In this document: positions 31,650-35,695 of the stretch, one piece after another
How positions within the stretch are numbered: position 1 is the stretch's first letter
Layout: every line of letters begins with the position of its first letter
Source of the DNA: Treponema sp.
Lineage (GTDB): Bacteria > Spirochaetota > Spirochaetia > Treponematales > Treponemataceae
Reading direction: 5' to 3'
Assembly: GCA_017470605.1 (NCBI GenBank)
Contig: JAFUYH010000003.1
Location: forward strand, 1 to 35,695
Length of the DNA stretch: 35,695 nt
Notes under the pieces: model-generated
The model's input: the letters and a program-made list of their open reading frames with translations, nothing else
The model's database searches: none
Told to the model about the DNA's origin: nothing
Position numbers and translations under genes: made by a program

Positions 31650-32798
31650 ATGAAAAAAAAGATAAGTGTATTTTTATTTTGTATTTTAGCAGCAATGTGT
31701 TTTAATACTGCCTGCAAAAACCCTGCAAATTCCGGTGGTTCCGGGAATGATGACAATTCAGTTGCTCTTCAGTTTTCTGTTGACTCTGATTTGGACGGAA
31801 CCTATGAAACAAGCGGACCTAAAGGTGTAGAAGGAATGTATTATATTACCTTGACATCTTCTAACGAATGGGAATTTGGGCAGAACTCTTCTATGAGTGT
31901 TTCTGATAATAATTCAGGAGCGTCTGCTTCAAGTCCTATAAAGCTTGCTTTTTATAAGGGAACTTTTGAAAAAGAGGATGATAAACTGATATTTACCAAA
32001 ACTCATGTAGCAAATGGTCTTCTCGGCTGGAACGAAAGTAAAGTTGATGATTGGAAAACCGGCAGTCTTAAAAAATCAGAAACAATTCTTGAAATGAATT
32101 TTACTGAAAGTGACTTGAATCCATTTACATCTGGGCAGGATAAAACTGATTCTTCTGATGAAGCTGCAGATTTAAAGAATACGATAGTATTCCCTATAAA
32201 ACAAATCTACAAAAGCAGCAGCTTGAATGGAAAAACATCTTCTCTTACGGTAAATAATAAAGAGTCAGCAAAGTATTATATGTCATTTAAGGATGAGGGC
32301 TGGAGTGAAAAGACCTGGGAGCTTGGTATTAACGAAATTGACAGTAATGGTAATGAAAGGGAAGAACCTCTTTATAAAGGATCTTATACAGCCTCTACTG
32401 TTTTAGGGATGCTTTCCATGAGTAAAAGTATTGAGTTAAATATTACTCATGTATATGAAGTAAATGAATGGGTGGACTTAAAAGTAAATAAATGGAGAGT
32501 TGGTTCATTTGACGAAGATGAGAATAATATAACTTTTAAATTTTCGGATGAAGACTTAGTTTCGTCTTCAGAAGAAATTCTTAAAAACAATGATTTAGTT
32601 GAAAGTGAAATTAAGGCAATTACAGAAACTTCTACCTATTCTCTAACAAAGCACTGTAAATTAAGTGCGGTAAAAAAAGGATTGGATTACTTAAAACAGA
32701 ATAAGCCTGATATAAAAATTGATTTGGATTTATCTCAGTTCCTGGTCTTTCAATTGGCGATAATGCATTCAGTAACTGTACAAATATCAAATCAGTAA
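31650..32798 (+). CDS. BspA-type surface lipoprotein, N-terminal part (frameshifted)
   Basis: 382 residues as read. The signal peptide KKKISVFLFCILAAMCFNTA ends before Cys22, a loose spirochaetal lipobox, followed by a Gly/Ser/Asn tether. Two related segments of about 100 residues follow: one runs from YYITLTSSNEWEF through AFYKGTF to LEMNFTESDL, the other from YYMSFKDEGW through PLYKGSY to ITFKFSDEDL. This is an internal duplication of an unrecognised beta-rich domain. From about residue 360 the frame goes wrong (DLSQFLVFQLAIMHSV). The correct leucine-rich-repeat sequence (LSIGDNAFSNC) is encoded in the next frame from about 32735 and stays open to 34483. A one-base deletion near 32732-32738 would explain this. 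Intact, the protein would be about 944 residues. Confidence 0.78.
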   Translation: MKKKISVFLFCILAAMCFNTACKNPANSGGSGNDDNSVALQFSVDSDLDGTYETSGPKGVEGMYYITLTSSNEWEFGQNSSMSVSDNNSGASASSPIKLAFYKGTFEKEDDKLIFTKTHVANGLLGWNESKVDDWKTGSLKKSETILEMNFTESDLNPFTSGQDKTDSSDEAADLKNTIVFPIKQIYKSSSLNGKTSSLTVNNKESAKYYMSFKDEGWSEKTWELGINEIDSNGNEREEPLYKGSYTASTVLGMLSMSKSIELNITHVYEVNEWVDLKVNKWRVGSFDEDENNITFKFSDEDLVSSSEEILKNNDLVESEIKAITETSTYSLTKHCKLSAVKKGLDYLKQNKPDIKIDLDLSQFLVFQLAIMHSVTVQISNQ

Positions 32799-33046
32799 TT
32801 TTTTCAGAAAAACTTTTAAGTATCTGTAAAAATGCATTTGAAGACTGTACAAGTCTTGAAAAGATAACAATTTCAAAAAACCTTGCTTCGCTTGATTCTT
32901 CTGCTTTTGAGGCTTGTACCAATCTTAAGAGTGTATATTATAAGGGAAGTCTTGAAGACTGGTGTAAAAATACCTGGTCATCAAGCTCAACGTCGTATTC
33001 TTATAATTCTGTTTCTGCAAAACCGTATTTTCCTGTTGGTTATGAC

Positions 33047-34483
33047 TTGTATTTTGAAGATAAAAAGCAGACTGAAATAAGCATTCCTGAGACTGCTCAA
33101 AAAATTGGTTATTGTCTATTTGCAAATTGTAAAAGCCTTACAAAAGTAAGTCTTCCTGAAACTGTAACTGAAGTATTGGCTGCTGCTTTTAAAGGCTGCA
33201 GCAATCTTGCAAGCATTGAAATACCTGCTTCGGTTGTAAGAATCTCTTCTGATTCTTTTGAAGACTGTACAAATCTTTCTTGCATTTACTATAAGGGGTC
33301 TTTAAGACGCTGGTGTACTTCTGAGTCATCATATTCATATTCGTATTCATATTCATCTTCTTATTCAAATGATTCTAAATCATGGAATGCTTCAGTTTTT
33401 TCTACAGCCTATGACCTGTATATCGACAATAAGAAAATTACAGAACTTGATGCTGACACACTGAATAATATTACAAGTCTGTGCGCTTCTGCATTTAAAA
33501 ACTGTAAGAGTCTTACAAAGGTAACTGTACCAGATACAATTACAAGTTTTGGTTCTTCTTCTTATTCAGGCAATAATATATTTAATGGTTGCTCTAACCT
33601 TACTTCTGTAAGTGTCGGACAGAATGCTCTGAATAAATTCAGCAGTATATTTGACAGTGAATATATAACAGACGTTGTTATTCTGGATGGAGTTACTTCT
33701 GTAGACAACTATTGTTTTAGTAACTTTAAAAAGCTGGAAAGCATAACTATTCCGTCCAGTGTGAAAACTGTTGGTTACAATGCATTTGATTGTGATGTTT
33801 TGACCAGCGTGTATTACGGTGGTACTTTGGAAGACTGGTGTACAGCAGATACTTCTAATGATGCTGCTGGAAAATCATGGAATGCTTCAGTTTTTTCTAC
33901 AGCCTATGATTTGTATATAGGTGGCAAGAAAATTACAGAACTTGATGCTGACACACTGAATAATATTACAAGTCTGTGCGCTTCTGCATTTGAAAACTGT
34001 AAGAGTCTTACAAAGGTAACTGTACCAGATACAATTACAAGTTTTGGTTCTTCTTCTTATTCCAGTAATATATTTAAAGGTTGCTCTAACCTTACTTCTG
34101 TAAGTGTCGGACAGAATGCTCTGAATGAATTCAGCAGGATATTTGACAGTGAATATATAACAGAGGTTGTTATTCTGGATGGAGTTACTTCAGGTCTTGA
34201 TTATAGTAATCCATTTTCTAGCTTTTCAGAACTGGAAAGCATAACTATTCCGGCAAGTGTAACCAAAATATGTGATTATGGTTTTCCTTCAAGTCTAAAT
34301 AGTGTAATTTTTGAAGATACTACCAGTAAGTGGTATAAAGCATACTATTATTCTGACTCTTATAAGGAGGATGAAAGCAATAAGCCTATGTCTCAGGATC
34401 CTGCTGAAAATGCAGAACTGCTGAAATCTGGTGGTTCTTATAACAGTTATTACTACATAAGTGAAAAATATACTGCAGACTAA
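33047..34483 (+). CDS. BspA-type leucine-rich repeat protein, C-terminal part (frameshifted)
   Basis: Read from the first in-frame start-like codon (TTG 33047) this gives 478 residues, but the repeat-coding frame is open from about 32735. LRR_5/BspA units follow one another: CLFANCKSLTKVSLPETVTE, AFKGCSNLASIEIPASVVRI, SFEDCTNLSCIYYKGSL and CSNLTSVSVG. The recurring 'GSL..WC' link is also typical. BspA proteins are surface adhesins binding fibronectin, fibrinogen or other host and bacterial ligands. Without a signal sequence this part would not be exported by itself, so it depends on the frame being restored. The convergent radical-SAM gene ends one base away, and no terminator is seen. Confidence 0.75.
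   Translation: MYFEDKKQTEISIPETAQKIGYCLFANCKSLTKVSLPETVTEVLAAAFKGCSNLASIEIPASVVRISSDSFEDCTNLSCIYYKGSLRRWCTSESSYSYSYSYSSSYSNDSKSWNASVFSTAYDLYIDNKKITELDADTLNNITSLCASAFKNCKSLTKVTVPDTITSFGSSSYSGNNIFNGCSNLTSVSVGQNALNKFSSIFDSEYITDVVILDGVTSVDNYCFSNFKKLESITIPSSVKTVGYNAFDCDVLTSVYYGGTLEDWCTADTSNDAAGKSWNASVFSTAYDLYIGGKKITELDADTLNNITSLCASAFENCKSLTKVTVPDTITSFGSSSYSSNIFKGCSNLTSVSVGQNALNEFSRIFDSEYITEVVILDGVTSGLDYSNPFSSFSELESITIPASVTKICDYGFPSSLNSVIFEDTTSKWYKAYYYSDSYKEDESNKPMSQDPAENAELLKSGGSYNSYYYISEKYTAD
33332..33355 (+). repeat. Four tandem hexamers (TATTCA-type) in the LRR gene
   Basis: TATTCA, TATTCG, TATTCA, TATTCA encode a Tyr-Ser run in a linker. The period of 6 keeps the frame if units are gained or lost. 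Confidence 0.8.
33377..33699 (+). repeat. Near-identical 320-bp internal duplication, first copy
   Basis: This segment recurs at 33872-34191 with few differences and one 3-base length change. It covers the 'WNASVFSTAYDLYI' linker, two LRR units and 'YIT.VVILDGVTS'. The high identity points to recent duplication or gene conversion. Confidence 0.88.
33872..34191 (+). repeat. Near-identical 320-bp internal duplication, second copy
   Basis: Second copy of the segment at 33377-33699, offset by 495 bases. Recombination between the copies would delete or add 164-165 codons in frame. Confidence 0.88.
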
Positions 34484-34484
34484 T

Positions 34485-35456
34485 TCATTTTAATTTACAT
34501 ACAAAATCGCAGAGAGTACAGATGTCGCCTGTGGTTCCGGGAAGCTTTTTTTTCTGGGACCGCAGGCATTTTTTTAGTCCGTGGCGGCGGTAGTGGGAGA
34601 GACCTTCTTCGTAGCAGATTTTTATCATAGGATTGGAGGTGGCTTTCTGCATAATTTCTTCGAAGCTGTCGTGAATTGTGCCTATGAAAAGTGCCGGGTT
34701 TTCGTTTGCAAAACCGCAGCAAGGCGCTATGTTTCCATCGGCGTGAACGTAGAGTATGTTGCCGGGGCCCTGACAGTAGTCTTCACGGAACCAGCGGCGG
34801 GACTGCCAGGCGCGGGGGTCGTCGTTAGGGTATGTGCGGGGCAGGGTGTAGACGGGGATATTTTCGGAGAAGCAGGGGGCGTTACGGGGGGCGGAGCCAC
34901 CCGTTAGAGGGGGTAGCGGAAGACCGCTAGCGGGCTGGAGCGAGGGGGAGTCTTCCCCCACATCTTCCACTCTCTGAATATTTATCGAATCCTCACCAAA
35001 AATCTCCAGAACGGTGCTGATAAAAGTTTCCATACGGTCATCAGTCTGTCCGTGGTAGGAATCCCAGCTGAGTCCGATTTTCCCGTCGTAGCCGGCGTCG
35101 TAGAGAGTCTGAAGTTTTTCGCAAAGCTCTGCCTCGTCCCGCCACCAGTCGCCGTTTGTCATAATCTGGTCAAACATAAGGTCGTTAGAAATTGCGGCCT
35201 TGGTAACTTCAATCAAAAAATCTATATACAAAAAAGGCTCGCCGCCCGAAAAACCTATGCGGTCAATTAGAGGCAGTGGAGTGCCGTCCGGGCCTGGCTG
35301 CCCGCCGCTTTCCACGCAGCTTTCAATCAATCTTACTGCGTCCGCAATTTCCAGCCTGCGTGGAGTGCGGTTAATAAAACAATGCTCGCAGTGAAGGTTG
35401 CAGGCAGTGGTTGTTGAAAAAATAATTTCGGTTGGGTGAAAGCCTTTTGATTTCAT
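34485..35456 (-). CDS. Radical SAM protein with SPASM-like C-terminal cysteines
   Basis: 323 residues from the ATG at 35456. A longer frame reaches 35663, but the promoter pattern and the radical-SAM start (MKSKGFHPTEIIFSTTTACN) favour 35456. The cluster motif is Cys19, 23 and 26 (CNLHCEHC), followed by IGFSGGEPFLY, the SAM-binding GGEP. The C-terminus has CQGPGN, APCCGF and ICTLCDFVC, a cysteine set suggesting an auxiliary Fe-S cluster as in SPASM/Twitch enzymes that mature peptides or proteins. No precursor peptide is evident nearby, so the substrate is unknown. A GC-rich, Pro/Leu/Ser-rich stretch (about residues 168-191) interrupts the body and looks inserted. Confidence 0.83.
   Translation of the reverse strand: MKSKGFHPTEIIFSTTTACNLHCEHCFINRTPRRLEIADAVRLIESCVESGGQPGPDGTPLPLIDRIGFSGGEPFLYIDFLIEVTKAAISNDLMFDQIMTNGDWWRDEAELCEKLQTLYDAGYDGKIGLSWDSYHGQTDDRMETFISTVLEIFGEDSINIQRVEDVGEDSPSLQPASGLPLPPLTGGSAPRNAPCFSENIPVYTLPRTYPNDDPRAWQSRRWFREDYCQGPGNILYVHADGNIAPCCGFANENPALFIGTIHDSFEEIMQKATSNPMIKICYEEGLSHYRRHGLKKCLRSQKKKLPGTTGDICTLCDFVCKLK
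34880..34959 (-). repeat. GC-rich palindrome-containing in-frame insert in the radical-SAM gene
   Basis: About 80 bases far richer in GC than the gene around them. They include the palindrome CCGCTAGCGG (34924-34933) and a hairpin GGGGGA/TCCCCC (34944-34949 with 34954-34959). They encode a low-complexity segment rich in Pro, Ser, Gly and Leu (SLQPASGLPLPPLTGG). The reading frame is preserved. The edges are approximate. Confidence 0.6.
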
Positions 35457-35462
35457 ATAATT

Positions 35463-35491
35463 ATTATGTAAAAGAGGGCTTGTCGGGTCAA
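35463..35491 (-). promoter_or_regulatory. Leaderless-type promoter for the radical-SAM gene
   Basis: On the minus strand TTGACC (35491-35486), 17 bases, CATAAT (35468-35463), then 6 bases to the ATG at 35456. There is no Shine-Dalgarno sequence. Confidence 0.65.
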
Positions 35492-35520
35492 GGCTTGTCA
35501 GAGCAGGACGCAGGGCAAAG

Positions 35521-35691
35521 GCATTATAAAAGAGCCGAAACTGTAAAAAGTGCTGCCACTGCACGTTCTTGCAAACCGCATGGTATAAGCCGTATAGGAA
35601 AATGATTAAAAAGGCTTCGCCTCGGCTTATAAATGCGTTTGCAATCCCGTTCCGTTCCCGCACTTTTTACAGGACAGACGCATTATAATGC
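35521..35691. repeat. Large imperfect inverted repeat at the right edge
   Basis: Arm 1 (about 35521-35592) and arm 2 (about 35623-35691, inverted) share the ordered blocks GCATTATAA, CTGTAAAAAGTGC, TTGCAAAC, GCAT and TATAAGCCG with similar spacing, around a loop of about 30 bases. The outer end of arm 2 is itself a perfect palindrome, GCATTATAATGC (35680-35691). It lies upstream of the radical-SAM gene, and apart from it I see no gene in 35492-35695. Confidence 0.65.
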
Positions 35692-35695
35692 AGTG

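Noticed and set aside
32725..32760. Programmed -1 ribosomal frameshift in the adhesin gene
   Set aside because: No slippery heptamer is seen where the frames must switch, so mutation or a sequence error is more likely.
35457..35663. N-terminal extension of the radical-SAM gene
   Set aside because: The extra 69 residues are unlike the family and coincide with the inverted repeat and the promoter. The start at 35456 has a complete -35/-10 pattern.
1..35695. tRNA, rRNA, CRISPR arrays, transposase genes and prophage genes
   Set aside because: I looked for cloverleaf signatures, regular spacer arrays and transposase or integrase motifs and found none I could support.

Overview
The window reads as chromosomal DNA of a spirochaete, most likely a host-associated or rumen-type Treponema. 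It is AT-rich. It carries a FliS/FlgN flagellar chaperone pair and a LolA / RodZ-like / RimO gene run. It also has several multi-domain signalling proteins, a BspA-type leucine-rich-repeat surface lipoprotein, and envelope proteins (OmpA-like, SLT-LysM, TPR lipoprotein). The species assignment is inference; no rRNA or tRNA gene was seen. No gene-free stretch exceeds 300 bases.

Layout. 1-1.6 kb: the end of a LysR-type regulator (+), then a leftward set (SMR/EamA-like transporter, Nim-like flavin protein, NifX-like protein) whose first gene has a long GC-rich leader. 1.8-7.2 kb: a rightward set with a 7TM-type class III adenylate cyclase carrying a CBM2-like extracytoplasmic module, a secreted DNA/RNA endonuclease and a GH3 glycosidase, closed by a strong terminator. 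7.3-8.2 kb: flagellar chaperones FlgN and FliS (-). 8.3-17.8 kb: ftsH, lolA, a rodZ-like gene, rimO, a LacI-type sensor fused to GGDEF, and a UvrD/PcrA helicase. 17.9-21.3 kb: a partner-switching module (SpoIIE phosphatase, RsbW-like kinase, convergent STAS antagonist) and a zinc-ribbon/SUMF1 protein. 21.3-25.1 kb: a leftward envelope operon (TPR lipoprotein, SLT-LysM transglycosylase, OmpA-like). 25.2-30.4 kb: a membrane protein, a TPR protein, tpiA, trxA, a MetQ-like binding protein and a membrane-protein gene interrupted by an in-frame TGA. 30.5-35.5 kb: a WYL regulator, a frameshifted BspA-type lipoprotein and a radical-SAM/SPASM protein.

Two regulatory patterns stand out. First, several genes have a sigma70-type promoter (TTGnnn, 17 bp, TATnnT) ending only 6-9 bases before the start codon with no Shine-Dalgarno sequence, which predicts leaderless or nearly leaderless mRNAs. 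The clearest are the 21292 (-), 25167, 29833, 30538 and 35456 (-) starts; lolA and ftsH are similar. Second, the WYL regulator and the BspA-type lipoprotein gene each carry the same 22-bp element, with 2 mismatches and an inverted-repeat core, exactly 51 bases before their start codons. This suggests a self-contained regulatory circuit for a surface protein. A run of eight C directly follows the lipoprotein copy, and that gene is also frameshifted, so surface expression may be variable.

GC-rich or palindromic dispersed-looking elements occur inside genes (WYL linker, radical-SAM gene), before ribosome binding sites (Nim-like gene, spoIIE) and at the right edge (large imperfect inverted repeat).
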